Shown here in pieces: positions 36,745 to 46,448 of a stretch of 64,000 nt of DNA. Each line of letters starts with the position of its first letter. Within the stretch, counting starts at the first letter, position 1. Position numbers and translations under genes: made by a program. The stretch lies in the NCBI GenBank assembly GCA_002320285.1, contig DCKE01000024.1, positions 21,494-85,493 on the forward strand. The letters are read 5' to 3'. This DNA is from Flavobacteriaceae bacterium UBA1682 (lineage in GTDB: Bacteria > Bacteroidota > Bacteroidia > Flavobacteriales > Flavobacteriaceae). The notes beneath the pieces were generated by a model. The model saw only the letters and a program-made list of their open reading frames with translations, searched no databases and was not told the origin of the DNA.

Positions 36745-37491
36745 ATGAAATTACTAGAAGGAAAAACAGCAATTATCACAGGAGCCAGTAGAGGAATTGG
36801 TAGAGGAATAGCCGAAGTTTTCGCAAAACAAGGTGCTAATATTGCTTTTACATACAGTTCATCTGCCGAAGCAGCTCAAGTATTAGAAAATGAATTAATC
36901 GCATTAGGAGTACAAGCAAAAGGATACCAATCCAATGCCGCAGACTTTGATGCAGCTCAAAAATTAGTAGATACGGTTTTAGAGGATTTTGGAAATATCG
37001 ATATTTTGATCAATAATGCTGGTATTACGAAAGATAATTTATTGATGCGCTTATCTGAAAGCGATTTTGATACGGTTATTGAGGTAAACTTAAAATCGGT
37101 GTTCAACATGACCAAAGCAGTTCAGAGAACGATGCTGAAAAACAGAAAAGGATCGATTATTAATATGAGTTCTGTGGTAGGAGTGAAAGGTAATGCTGGA
37201 CAGACCAATTATGCCGCTTCTAAAGCAGGTGTTATCGGCTTTTCGAAGTCAGTAGCGTTAGAACTGGGATCGCGTAATATTCGTTGTAATGTGGTTGCAC
37301 CGGGCTTTATAGAAACGGAAATGACGGCAAAATTGCCTGAAGACGTGGTTAAAGGATGGACAGATGCGATTCCGTTAAAAAGAGGAGGTACACCACAAGA
37401 TGTTGCCAATGCTTGTGTTTTTCTAGCTTCTGATTTATCGGCTTATGTAACGGGGCAAGTTATGAATGTCGATGGTGGAATGTTGACCTAA
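36745..37491 (+). CDS. fabG: 3-oxoacyl-[acyl-carrier-protein] reductase
   Basis: A 248-residue short-chain dehydrogenase that reduces 3-ketoacyl-ACP with NADPH in fatty-acid elongation. It shows the Rossmann motif TGASRGIGRGIAE, the NNAG motif, the catalytic Ser in NMSSVVG, YAASKAG with the Tyr-Lys pair, and the family end VTGQVMNVDGGM. Length and motifs are typical of FabG rather than a generic SDR. It precedes fabV in the same direction but has a 191-base gap with a separate promoter. Confidence 0.93.
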   Translation: MKLLEGKTAIITGASRGIGRGIAEVFAKQGANIAFTYSSSAEAAQVLENELIALGVQAKGYQSNAADFDAAQKLVDTVLEDFGNIDILINNAGITKDNLLMRLSESDFDTVIEVNLKSVFNMTKAVQRTMLKNRKGSIINMSSVVGVKGNAGQTNYAASKAGVIGFSKSVALELGSRNIRCNVVAPGFIETEMTAKLPEDVVKGWTDAIPLKRGGTPQDVANACVFLASDLSAYVTGQVMNVDGGMLT

Positions 37492-37591
37492 TAAGTCATA
37501 TACTATTTGAAAATAAATTAACAATAGATCATAAAAAGCAGTAATAAGATTTTCTTGTTACTGTTTTTGTTTTATTTTTAAACAGCTTTAG

Positions 37592-37618
37592 TTGGTAGTA
37601 ATACTTTAACTATTTTTG
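37592..37618 (+). promoter_or_regulatory. Promoter for fabV
   Basis: TTG at 37592-37594 and TATTTTTG at 37611-37618, 16 bases apart, form a reasonable Bacteroidota promoter about 65 bases before the fabV ATG. Confidence 0.5.
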
Positions 37619-37682
37619 TATAAATAAACAAGAAATGGAATACTTACTCGAGAAGTAAATAAAAAGATAAAAAAAACGAATT

Positions 37683-38876
37683 ATGATTATAGAACCTAAA
37701 GTACGTGGCTTTATTTGTCTTACTGCACATCCAAAAGGATGTGAGCAAAATGTGATTAATCAAATTAATTATGTAAAATCTAAGGGAGCTATTGACGGAC
37801 CTAAACGGGTTTTGGTTATTGGATCATCTACAGGTTTTGGCTTGGCATCGAGAATCACTAGTGCCTTTGGATCGGATGCGTCAACTATAGGGGTTTATTT
37901 TGAAAAACCACCTGCAGAGGGCAAACCGGCATCACCAGGTTGGTATAATACTGCAGCTTTTGAATCACAGGCACATCAAGCGGGTTTATACGCAAAAAGT
38001 GTTAACGGTGACGCGTTCTCTCATGAAGTTAAAAAGACCGTATTAGATTTGATTAAAACCGATTTGGGACAAATCGATTTGATTATTTATAGCTTGGCTT
38101 CGCCAAGGAGAACACATCCAGATACCGCTGAGGTATTTAATTCAGTTTTAAAACCAATCGGTCAAAAATTCTCGAGTAAAACAGTTAATTTCCATACGGG
38201 TGATATATCCGATATCACTATCGAACCGGTAACGGCCGATAGCGATATAGAAAATACTATTGCTGTCATGGGTGGTGAGGATTGGGCTATGTGGATTGAA
38301 GCACTTAAACAAGCCGATTTATTAGCAGAAAATGCGGTGACTGTTGCCTATTCCTATGTAGGACCAGAATTGACCGAAGCTATTTACAGAAAGGGAACGA
38401 TTGGTAGAGCAAAAGATCATTTGGAAGCAACGGCTTTCGAAATTACAGATTCTTTGAAAGCGATTAATGGAAAAGGATATGTATCGGTTAATAAAGCTTT
38501 GGTAACTCAAGCGAGTTCTGCTATTCCGGTGATTCCATTGTATATGTCCTTACTATATAAAGTGATGAAAGACGAAAACTTACACGAAGGCTGTATTGAA
38601 CAAATCCAACGACTTTTTCAAGAGCGTTTATATACTTCCAAGGCGATTCCAACCGATGAAAAGGGAAGAATCCGTATCGATGACTGGGAAATGCGCGAAG
38701 ATGTTCAGCAGAAAGTCATTGAATTGTGGAAAGAAGTAACCACTGAGAACTTACCTGAATTAGGTGATTTGGCAGGATACCAACACGATTTCTTTAATCT
38801 GTTTGGATTTAAAGTGGATGGAGTTGATTATGATGTTGAGGTAGATGAAATGGTTCAAATACCAGGTCTAGTCTAG
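37683..38876 (+). CDS. fabV: Enoyl-ACP reductase / trans-2-enoyl-CoA reductase, FabV type
   Basis: A 397-residue NADH-dependent reductase for the last step of each fatty-acid elongation round. It begins with the FabV start IIEPKVRGFICLTAHPKGCE and has the nucleotide motif VLVIGSSTGFGLASR. The extended Tyr-(X)8-Lys active site lies in the VGPELTEAIYRKGTIGRAKDHL region. FabV is naturally less sensitive to triclosan than FabI. The protein ends near residue 397, the normal length. It follows fabG, so both fatty-acid reductases sit together, each with its own promoter. Confidence 0.95.
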   Translation: MIIEPKVRGFICLTAHPKGCEQNVINQINYVKSKGAIDGPKRVLVIGSSTGFGLASRITSAFGSDASTIGVYFEKPPAEGKPASPGWYNTAAFESQAHQAGLYAKSVNGDAFSHEVKKTVLDLIKTDLGQIDLIIYSLASPRRTHPDTAEVFNSVLKPIGQKFSSKTVNFHTGDISDITIEPVTADSDIENTIAVMGGEDWAMWIEALKQADLLAENAVTVAYSYVGPELTEAIYRKGTIGRAKDHLEATAFEITDSLKAINGKGYVSVNKALVTQASSAIPVIPLYMSLLYKVMKDENLHEGCIEQIQRLFQERLYTSKAIPTDEKGRIRIDDWEMREDVQQKVIELWKEVTTENLPELGDLAGYQHDFFNLFGFKVDGVDYDVEVDEMVQIPGLV

Positions 38877-39170
38877 TTCTACAAAGGTAATTCAAAGCCT
38901 GTGGCATTACAAAGTGTTAGTTGTAAAAAAACCGCTAACATATAAAACGGTCTAATCCTGAAAAATTGATGCAGGATCAACATAGACAAAAAATACATTT
39001 TTAAAGCAGTAGTAAGCAGATGTTTACTATTGCTTTTTTTTTGAAAGTACTACTTTTTAAAAAAGGCTAGTTTTAATCCATTGTTCATTTTTGTCTTAAA
39101 TTTGCATGATAATTATCATTTTTTAAAGCAAATAATATAGTTATTTTTATTTTAAATAAATATATAAACT

Positions 39171-39332
39171 ATGACAAATCTTTCTATTGCCCTGTATTCT
39201 TTTAGCCAAGGAGCTTTTATTATGGTCGGTATCTTTGCCGTTGTTTGTATCGCTATAGTCGGTGCTATATTTTTACTAATGGGAACCGACAAAACAAAAA
39301 AAGAGACTGAAAAAAATTCTGAAGATGTATAA
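39171..39332 (+). CDS. Small membrane protein (53 aa)
   Basis: An ATG at 39171 opens a 53-codon frame to TAA 39330-39332. The product has a single helix (FIMVGIFAVVCIAIVGAIFLL) followed by a charged tail (TDKTKKETEKNSEDV). Small single-span proteins of this pattern are found in flavobacteria. It is followed by a strong intrinsic terminator, which supports expression. Function unknown. Confidence 0.65.
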   Translation: MTNLSIALYSFSQGAFIMVGIFAVVCIAIVGAIFLLMGTDKTKKETEKNSEDV

Positions 39333-39337
39333 TTAAG

Positions 39338-39378
39338 TTTGCATCTTTTAAAACATAGAAGATGCAAACTTTTTTTGG
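39338..39378. terminator. Bidirectional intrinsic terminator
   Basis: GTTTGCATCTT pairs with AAGATGCAAAC with a T-run rightward, directly after the 53-aa membrane protein and before the convergent exported protein gene. Confidence 0.85.
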
Positions 39379-39395
39379 TTTCACTGTTTTTTAGA

Positions 39396-40886
39396 CTAAG
39401 ATTCAAAAGTATTGGAAACGGTAAAAATGTTATCTTCGGTAAAGACATAAACATGGTTTTTAGTAAAACGCAAGTTTTTGACTTCTTTTCCATAAAACGG
39501 CAGGGCCTTTTCCGACTGAAATTGCCACTCGTCATTATACAATTTTAAGGAGTAATTTTCGTCTTTTTTAACCAACACATTAAATCCTGTTGGAGTTTCC
39601 CAAAATTGAAGTTGCTCGTAAGTGTAGGTAGCAGGGTAATAATAGGTATTGACTTTACTGTCCCAATCTAGAGTATATTTCTTTTGTGTTTTAATGTTGA
39701 CGGCATACGGACGGTTTAGTAGTAAGATATGGTCATTCGAAGATGAAAATTGTATATCCATTACAAAGGTTTTATTCAATAAGGTATCTTGTTGAAAAGG
39801 GAAATTTTTAATTCCATCTTGATTTTCTGATATTATTGTTTTTGCATGATTCTTTTTTGTCATTTTTAATTTAGAGAGTAAAGGAAAACTGCGTTTTGTT
39901 TCCAAATCTTCAGCACTATATTTTAATTGGTTAATTCTGTATAGATCTTTGCTAGTGAGGACCAAAGTCATCGTAGAGTAGTATTCAGGTATTTCTTCTG
40001 TGTATTCTTCTAAATAACTATTTTCTAAAATCTGATAGGCAGTTGGTTGGTTGGTGGATAGAGGAATAACTGCAACATAAGGTAGACTCATTATACCTAT
40101 TTGAACATTATCTTTATCTTCAGGATTAACTACCTTGGCATAGGGTACTCCATAATATAGTGCCATTTGATTTTCGTTTAAATCGATGCTTATTGGCTCG
40201 GGATATGCTTTGCCAACTTTCATGAGATTGTCTAGATATTTGATATGAGTTGCATACTCTGCCGTCGTGAGTTTATTTTTTAATAACTGAGAAAAGACCT
40301 CGTCTTTAAGATCAATATTTGTTAGGTTTTTAGTGGCATCCCAATAATATATGTTTCTGAATAGATAGTCCGATATAGCGAAGGTGTTTGATTTATAAGA
40401 GCTTGCTATAGCCAAGCGATCCGACATGCCTTCTTCTTGAAAGTTCACCAAGGTACTTGCCTTACTGAGATTGGCTACATGATCTAGTATATTAATATTT
40501 TGATTCGAAATGCATTCTGCACATAAGGTACTTAACAATTGGTTGTTATGTATCCAAGCGATACCCGAAAGTCCGTTTAGCGGTTTTCCAGTTAAATTGT
40601 ATAAGGTATCTGAAAAGACTACTTGATTATCGGTGACTTTATTCTGAAAATAAAGTTTATTGAATTGCTCAAAGCGCTTACCTTTAAATTTATTGGGGAA
40701 CAAAAATTTAAAGTCCTTTTCATGTGGACTTTTCGTTAGTGCGGAAAAAAAGCTTCCGTGTAGATTTACACAATCATTTTCTGAAATTCGAATGTAAACA
40801 TCTTGCGCTTTCGAAGGAGTGGCAAATACTATTAAATTGATGAAACACAAAATAATTATGGTTTTAGAAAATAGGGAACGATTCAT
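39396..40886 (-). CDS. Exported protein of unknown function (496 aa)
   Basis: A signal peptide (IIILCFINLIVFATPSKAQ) is followed by a long soluble region. There is a pair of Cys in STLCAECISNQN and a later beta-rich portion with repeated Tyr/Trp patterns (NTYYYPATYTYEQLQFWE) that could be a propeller or similar fold. No T9SS tail or lipobox is seen, so it is probably periplasmic. I do not recognise a family. It stands alone upstream of the phytate/phosphate operon's terminator, and no functional link is visible. Confidence 0.65.
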   Translation of the reverse strand: MNRSLFSKTIIILCFINLIVFATPSKAQDVYIRISENDCVNLHGSFFSALTKSPHEKDFKFLFPNKFKGKRFEQFNKLYFQNKVTDNQVVFSDTLYNLTGKPLNGLSGIAWIHNNQLLSTLCAECISNQNINILDHVANLSKASTLVNFQEEGMSDRLAIASSYKSNTFAISDYLFRNIYYWDATKNLTNIDLKDEVFSQLLKNKLTTAEYATHIKYLDNLMKVGKAYPEPISIDLNENQMALYYGVPYAKVVNPEDKDNVQIGIMSLPYVAVIPLSTNQPTAYQILENSYLEEYTEEIPEYYSTMTLVLTSKDLYRINQLKYSAEDLETKRSFPLLSKLKMTKKNHAKTIISENQDGIKNFPFQQDTLLNKTFVMDIQFSSSNDHILLLNRPYAVNIKTQKKYTLDWDSKVNTYYYPATYTYEQLQFWETPTGFNVLVKKDENYSLKLYNDEWQFQSEKALPFYGKEVKNLRFTKNHVYVFTEDNIFTVSNTFES

Positions 40887-41198
40887 GTTTTTATTGGAAA
40901 TTAATTAAATAGATATATATTGTTTAATATTGGATTTGTTTTGGCTAACGTAAGTAATAATTTGATAAAAATATTTTAGTTGTTATAAATTTAACTTTTT
41001 TATTTTAACCTTTTTTATAAATATCTAAATTTTTTACTAAATATTTTATTGATATTGCTTCTATTTTTGCTGTTATTAAAAAAAACACGAAAGGTTTGGT
41101 TCAAAAAAAAATCACTGTAATTACTACAGTGATTTTAGGGGAGGTGAAAATTTATTTTCTACTATTGATAGAATTTACTTAGCGGTATATGTTGAAAA
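40887..41198. other. Intergenic region with the phytase operon terminator
   Basis: A+T-rich. It holds the terminator at 41103-41136 and the promoter region of the unknown exported protein. Nothing else is seen. Confidence 0.4.
41103..41136 (-). terminator. Intrinsic terminator of the phytase operon
   Basis: Read leftward, AAAATCACTGTA pairs with TACAGTGATTTT and runs into a T tract, about 65 bases past the phytase stop. Confidence 0.8.
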
Positions 41199-42260
41199 TT
41201 ACTGGGCTTTTTTAATCAGTTCTTCGATGATGTTCCAGTCATACAGATGGAAAGTCATTCCGTTGCTCATTGCGACAAACATACCATTTGGAAATTTAGT
41301 ACCTAAATTCATAGCTGTGACATCAGCTCCATCACATTCTATGGTTGAAGTGGGGATTTCAGCAAGCAGTGGATATTCGTTTGGATTTCCGTTTGCTCCT
41401 TCTCTGGGGTATACCATAAAAGTATTGGCTTGTTGATTGGATACCAATATATATCCAGTTGTCGGTGTCTTTTTATAGATGGCGATACCTTCATGGTCAG
41501 ACTTAAAGTCGTTTTTTCCAAAAAAGGCCAATTCCGTATTGTCATTTGCAGCTGGGTCGGCTAAGTATTTTTTGATACCCGCTTGTTCATCGCTATAATA
41601 AATATAACCCAATTCATTGTCGATAGCAATGGCTTCGATTTCTTTTTTACCGCTAAAACTACCGAATTTACGGACTACTTTAGCATCTACTGTCCCGTTT
41701 TTATCGGATAATTGGTATTGCCATAAATAAGTGCCAGAGGGACCAGACTTTCGTCCCACTACGGCAAAGATAGTTTGATCGCTTGGTCTTGTATATAACG
41801 ACAAGCCCATTGGTCCGCGTTCTGTTTCCCCTTCAAATACAGCGATTCCACCGTTGTCTATCGGTTCTAAATCGGGTAGGGAAAAAATTCTAATCTTGTT
41901 GGTTTCGCGTTCCGTTGTAACAGCAATATCTACTTTTTTACCATTTAGACTTAGTCCATAAGCAATATCTACGTTATTCGGTCTTTGTAAAGGGATGCTT
42001 TTCTTTACGATTTTTCCGCTTAAGTCATACAAAAACAAACCACCGTCGCTGTCTTTATCCGTGCCGATTACCAGACTTTGTGTTGGGTCTGTAGGATGTA
42101 TCCAAATCGCCGGATCGTCGGTATCGTGCGGAGTGGGCTCTGTAATTACTACGGGTTTTATGGCGTCAGCTCGTAGGGGCGCCAATTGATCGTTTTTACA
42201 GCTTAGTACTAGTCCTGATAGCAAAAAGGTATAAAGGATAGGGTATAGTGATCTCTTCAT
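41199..42260 (-). CDS. Beta-propeller phytase (3-phytase family), lipoprotein
   Basis: A 353-residue lipoprotein: the signal ends FLLSGLVLSC. Its body is a six-bladed propeller phytase. Visible features are HDTDDPAIWIHPTDPTQSLV near the N-terminus, GTDKDSDGGLFLYDL, RPNNVDIAYG and DHEGIAIYK, which supply acidic Ca2+ and phosphate ligands. Beta-propeller phytases hydrolyse myo-inositol hexakisphosphate at neutral pH in a Ca2+-dependent way. Its start is four bases from the stop of the acid phosphatase upstream in the operon. Surface location and phytate use are inferred from the family and the lipobox. Confidence 0.9.
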   Translation of the reverse strand: MKRSLYPILYTFLLSGLVLSCKNDQLAPLRADAIKPVVITEPTPHDTDDPAIWIHPTDPTQSLVIGTDKDSDGGLFLYDLSGKIVKKSIPLQRPNNVDIAYGLSLNGKKVDIAVTTERETNKIRIFSLPDLEPIDNGGIAVFEGETERGPMGLSLYTRPSDQTIFAVVGRKSGPSGTYLWQYQLSDKNGTVDAKVVRKFGSFSGKKEIEAIAIDNELGYIYYSDEQAGIKKYLADPAANDNTELAFFGKNDFKSDHEGIAIYKKTPTTGYILVSNQQANTFMVYPREGANGNPNEYPLLAEIPTSTIECDGADVTAMNLGTKFPNGMFVAMSNGMTFHLYDWNIIEELIKKAQ

Positions 42261-42264
42261 GATT

Positions 42265-43251
42265 TTATTTTTTAATTTCTGAGGTGTTTATAATTTTTCC
42301 CGAGGCATTTACAGTTTGGATTAACATTTTTGTAGGGGTGATTGAAAAAGTCATAAAACCAGCTTCTGCTTGTGAAAATACAGTGCCTTCTGTAATTCCC
42401 GTTGGACGAACTTCACTAGCTGCTCCCGATAAAAACTGCGTAGTATAACGCCCTTTTGGTCTGATAATTTGTAAATCGTGTTCGTGACCACATAAATAGG
42501 CATCAACTTGATAACGATCAAAGATATCGGCAAACTGCGCCGCGAAGGCCACGGTATCCGGACTGGTTTTTCGTTTTCCACCGCTGTATAACGGATGATG
42601 ACCCACAACGATTTTCCATTTTATCGACGAATCCGCATTTTGTAAATTGTTTTTAAGCCACAGCGTTTGTGCAGCAGTATCTTGAGCAGTGATATTATCA
42701 TACATGTCGCTTCCCGTTTTGTAATAACTCTTGATATAGGGATTGGTGTCCATGAATAACATCAATACTTTTTCACCATTTTTAAGTTCAAAAGTCTTGC
42801 TATAATATTTCTCCGGCATTTTCCAACGTCTACTGATTTTGGAGTAGTCAATTTGTGCCTGTATATTGCCTCTGTAATCGTGATTCCCCAAGGCCACATA
42901 CCAATTGTGGTGCAGACTAATGTTTTTATAGATACTTTCAAAGGAGGACACCCATTGATGATCTGATACACTTTGTACCCCGTTTGGATAAAAATTATCG
43001 CCTACACTGATAGTGAAATCAGCGTCTATAGTCATCGCCGCTTTGCCCATTTGTTCGGCAACTTCTTTTTGATAGTATTGTCCAAATCTTCCGAAATCGC
43101 CCATCAGTAAAAAGTTTAAACTCTTGGGCTCCGTTTTTAATTCGGATATAAAACCTTCTCGATAACCCGATTTTTCTTCTGCGAGAAAATCTTGTGAAAA
43201 AGCACTAAAACAATAGAGTACAAATAAAAGTAATAGAATTTTTTTTGTCAT
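42265..43251 (-). CDS. Purple acid phosphatase-type metallophosphoesterase (exported)
   Basis: A 328-residue exported enzyme with signal peptide (LLLLFVLYCFSAFSQ). The five metallophosphoesterase motifs are in order: GDFG, VGDNFYPNG, LGNHDYRG, VVGHHPLY and CGHEHDLQ, as in tartrate-resistant (type 5) acid phosphatases. They bind a dinuclear metal centre and hydrolyse phosphomonoesters. It sits between a TonB-dependent receptor and a phytase in one leftward operon and could finish dephosphorylation of lower inositol phosphates. A hairpin at 43264-43298 separates it from the receptor gene. Confidence 0.9.
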   Translation of the reverse strand: MTKKILLLLFVLYCFSAFSQDFLAEEKSGYREGFISELKTEPKSLNFLLMGDFGRFGQYYQKEVAEQMGKAAMTIDADFTISVGDNFYPNGVQSVSDHQWVSSFESIYKNISLHHNWYVALGNHDYRGNIQAQIDYSKISRRWKMPEKYYSKTFELKNGEKVLMLFMDTNPYIKSYYKTGSDMYDNITAQDTAAQTLWLKNNLQNADSSIKWKIVVGHHPLYSGGKRKTSPDTVAFAAQFADIFDRYQVDAYLCGHEHDLQIIRPKGRYTTQFLSGAASEVRPTGITEGTVFSQAEAGFMTFSITPTKMLIQTVNASGKIINTSEIKK

Positions 43252-43263
43252 GATATAAATAAA

Positions 43264-43298
43264 TAAAATTCTAGCAGTATAAACACTGCCAGAATTTT
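43264..43298 (-). terminator. Possible intercistronic hairpin / attenuator
   Basis: AAAATTCT-GCAGT and ACTGC-AGAATTTT pair around a six-base loop between the TonB receptor and the phosphatase. The T tail is interrupted, so it may only partly terminate and lower expression of the downstream enzymes. Confidence 0.4.
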
Positions 43299-43302
43299 TG
43301 GA

Positions 43303-46116
43303 TTAAAAGTCAAATTTTAGACCTAGATTATAACGGGGTTGGTAATACTCCAATTGTTTGGTATTTGAAGAAACACCTTGATAATATCTCAGGGCTTGGT
43401 TGGTAAGATTATTGGCTTCAGCAAATATTCGGATACTTTTTGTAATCTTGTAAGAAGCATTCAAATCCAAAAAGAACTGTTTGTCGTAATAGCTATCGTG
43501 GAATTCGTCGGCACCGAGTTCATCTAAGTAGCTCGAGGCGAAATTAGCCGAAGCTCTAGCCGAGAATTTACTGTTTTCCCAAGATAAAGACCCGTTAAAC
43601 ATATGAGGGGCTGTTCCCGGTAAAGTGATATTACTTCTTTCGTTTCCTTCTTCGTCAGCAATTCCTTGAGCTTTGGATTTGGTATAAGTATAATTTGCGT
43701 AGATACCAAATTTTTTCAAGAAATCTCCCGGTAGAAAATCCAATTGACGTTGAAAGGCAACCTCAAACCCAAAAACATTAACTTGTTTTCCGTTTCTAGC
43801 CTGGATAAAAGTCCAATCTTCTCCAGCTGGAATAGGATTATTTTGAGTAGGAAAGTCCTTGGTGAAATCGGCAGAACTATATTGATTGTTACTATATGTA
43901 TAGATAAAATCTTTTAAATTTTTATAAAAGAAACCTCCAGAAACCAAACCGATGGATTCAAAATAATTTTCAGCCATAAAGTCAAAGTTATATGAGTAAG
44001 TGGCATCTAATTCGGGATTTCCTGCTTGTATTTGAGAATCTGAAGCGATATTGTTAACGTAAGGCGCCAATGCATAATAATTTGGACGAGCTAAGGCTGT
44101 TGTAAATGCCGTTCGGAGTATAAAGTCTTTGGTGACATCATATTTAAAGGAAATGCTCGGTAGTATATTGGTGTAAGAGTTGGTCGTATTGATTTCACCT
44201 TCCAATTTCTCTTCATCCAAAACTCTATTTCCTGTGTAGTCGATATGTGTATTTTCGATACGCACACCGACAATCATGGACAATTCGTTGCTCAGATCTT
44301 GATCCCATCTGAGGTAGGCGGCATAAATATTTTCTTTAGCTTTGTAGTTTACTGCAAGAAATTCAGCAGGGTCTTGTTCCCCCTTGTATAAGGCAGTATT
44401 GCTAAGATCAAGTCCTCCTAAATAAGAAGCCGAGGCAAATTGTCCTGCAATGTATTTACTTCCTGGATTAAATCCTTTCCCGTCATAATAAGTAGTAGGT
44501 ACATCAGCAAGTGTTATTTTATTAATAGGGGTATAACTGTAAAAATCATTATCGCGTTCTTTGTCTTTTAATCGAATTCGCAAACCGGTTCTCAATCGAC
44601 CTTTCTGTCCATCAATAACAGAGAAAGGAAAGCGGATATTTACTTTAGCTCCCAATTCACTTTCTTCGGTATTGTTGGTGTTTTCTGAAAGTGCTGCTTG
44701 TTTAAAAGATTTGGAATTTTCACCAGTTGTAGTGATTAAGGGTTTACGCAGGTCTGTTAGATTTTCGTCCATATCTACGTTCTTTTGTTCAAAACCAATA
44801 TAGCGTTCATTTGGTCGGTATTCTCTTGCTTTAGCATAATTAACCGACCAGTCTAAATCCAATTTGGAATTTAAAAGATGTTCCCCTTTGATCGAATAGT
44901 TCTGTACGCGTTGTTCTTCGAGCCTTCTGTTTTTGTTTCGGTTGTTGTCAATTCCTCCTTTAGTTTCGCGTTTTACCCGTCCTTTATAACCCGTTATTGA
45001 TTCCCCATTATAAATCGGTTCAATTTTATCATAGGTTGTTCTAAAACGGTTTTCTCGGTCATCTCTCCAGTTGTAAATCGCATTGGCATAGATGGTATTG
45101 TTGTCATTAAATTTATAATCGAGGGCAACAGCTCCGCTACGTCTGATTCGCTGTACATCATATTGGCGGATCTCGGCTTTTTCAAGATAGGTATTACCCA
45201 TTTTGTCTTTGGTCCATACGTTTTCGATATTGTCAGAACCGTAATCGTTGTTGTTATAAGAGCCACTGATTACCATACCTAATTTATCTTGCAAATAACG
45301 ATTTCCATAAACCAAACCGGCTGTGTAATTGGCCTTTTCGCGAATCGGGGCATAGCCTCCGGCTAAAGTAGCTGAAATACGTTCTCCATTAGGGGTTGCG
45401 CGAGTGATGAGATTGACAGATCCCCCAATTGCGTCAGCATCCATATCTGGCGTTAGAGTCTTATTAACCTCAATAGTTGAAATCATGTCCGACGGAATTA
45501 AATCCATTTGTACATTTCTATTATCGCCTTCGGCAGATGGAATTCGATCGCCGTTAAGCGTAACAGAGTTTAATGATGGGGCTAATCCTCTAATGATGAT
45601 GTTTCGAGCTTCACCTTGATCATTTTGCATCGTGATTCCCGGCACGCGTTTTAGGGCATCTCCGATGTTGGAGTCGGGAAAACGTCCAACCTGATCAGAA
45701 GAAATAATATTGGTAATGTTTCTATTGTTTTTTTGTTGATTTAAGGCTCTCGCTTGACCTTTTAAAGACGCTCCGGTAATGACTATTTCCTCGAGACTTT
45801 CTGGGTCTCCACCCAATACGATATTGGTTAGTGTATTTTTTCCCGCTTCGACAACCACTTCTTGGGTATGAGATTGATATCCGATATACAATACTTGTAA
45901 TTGATAGGTTCCAGCAGGAATATTTAAAAACTCAAAATCACCAATTTGATTGGATACGGTGTATTTATTTCCAGAATTTAGCAGTTGAACCGTGGCGCCA
46001 GGTAAGGAAATGTTGTCTTCTGCATCAGTGATCTTTCCCGATATAACGCCAGTTTTTTGAGCATTAGCGAGCTGACTCAGCATAAGTGCAACAAATAAAA
46101 ATAGTAATTTTTTCAT
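43303..46116 (-). CDS. TonB-dependent outer-membrane receptor with carboxypeptidase-like domain
   Basis: A 937-residue receptor. A signal peptide is followed by a carboxypeptidase D regulatory-like domain (GVISGKITDAEDNISLPGAT). The plug has VGRFPDSNIGDALKRVPGIT and NIIIRGLAPSLNSVTLNGDR, and the long barrel ends in a terminal Phe (YNLGLKFDF). It belongs to the family that imports larger nutrients using TonB. As first gene of an operon with an acid phosphatase and a phytase, it probably imports inositol phosphates or their products. No SusD partner is present. The substrate is inferred from context. Confidence 0.92.
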   Translation of the reverse strand: MKKLLFLFVALMLSQLANAQKTGVISGKITDAEDNISLPGATVQLLNSGNKYTVSNQIGDFEFLNIPAGTYQLQVLYIGYQSHTQEVVVEAGKNTLTNIVLGGDPESLEEIVITGASLKGQARALNQQKNNRNITNIISSDQVGRFPDSNIGDALKRVPGITMQNDQGEARNIIIRGLAPSLNSVTLNGDRIPSAEGDNRNVQMDLIPSDMISTIEVNKTLTPDMDADAIGGSVNLITRATPNGERISATLAGGYAPIREKANYTAGLVYGNRYLQDKLGMVISGSYNNNDYGSDNIENVWTKDKMGNTYLEKAEIRQYDVQRIRRSGAVALDYKFNDNNTIYANAIYNWRDDRENRFRTTYDKIEPIYNGESITGYKGRVKRETKGGIDNNRNKNRRLEEQRVQNYSIKGEHLLNSKLDLDWSVNYAKAREYRPNERYIGFEQKNVDMDENLTDLRKPLITTTGENSKSFKQAALSENTNNTEESELGAKVNIRFPFSVIDGQKGRLRTGLRIRLKDKERDNDFYSYTPINKITLADVPTTYYDGKGFNPGSKYIAGQFASASYLGGLDLSNTALYKGEQDPAEFLAVNYKAKENIYAAYLRWDQDLSNELSMIVGVRIENTHIDYTGNRVLDEEKLEGEINTTNSYTNILPSISFKYDVTKDFILRTAFTTALARPNYYALAPYVNNIASDSQIQAGNPELDATYSYNFDFMAENYFESIGLVSGGFFYKNLKDFIYTYSNNQYSSADFTKDFPTQNNPIPAGEDWTFIQARNGKQVNVFGFEVAFQRQLDFLPGDFLKKFGIYANYTYTKSKAQGIADEEGNERSNITLPGTAPHMFNGSLSWENSKFSARASANFASSYLDELGADEFHDSYYDKQFFLDLNASYKITKSIRIFAEANNLTNQALRYYQGVSSNTKQLEYYQPRYNLGLKFDF

Positions 46117-46448
46117 TATAAATAGGTGTTGTTATTAATGGGGCTAAACTACTGGAGCGTTGTTAAGACCGTGTTAACACCGGATTATGTTTGATATTCT
46201 AATTTAAACGGCACTTTATCAAATGGTAAACGAGTTTTTTTGTGATGCTTCCTATCTTTGTAAAATAAATAAACTGTAATGAGTTGTTTATGAGTGTTTT
46301 GCTGTGTGTTAATTGTTTTTATTCGCTTTTTAAGGCATGACGGTATACGCTATTTTATGTTATGCAGTGATTAATAAAGTAAAAAAAAGCCATATTAGTG
46401 CTACTTTATTTACAATAGAGCGAGCTGGATGCGAATGCAAAAACAGTG
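46117..46448. other. Intergenic region between TonB receptor and thiF
   Basis: No gene is recognised. It must contain the receptor promoter. A rightward TATCTTTG (46253-46260) matches the -7 consensus but leads into no ORF. Confidence 0.35.

Noticed and set aside
46253..46260. Rightward TATCTTTG promoter-like motif
   Set aside because: No ORF longer than 16 codons and no RNA structure follow, and a matching -33 element at proper distance is absent. Such motifs occur by chance in A+T-rich DNA.
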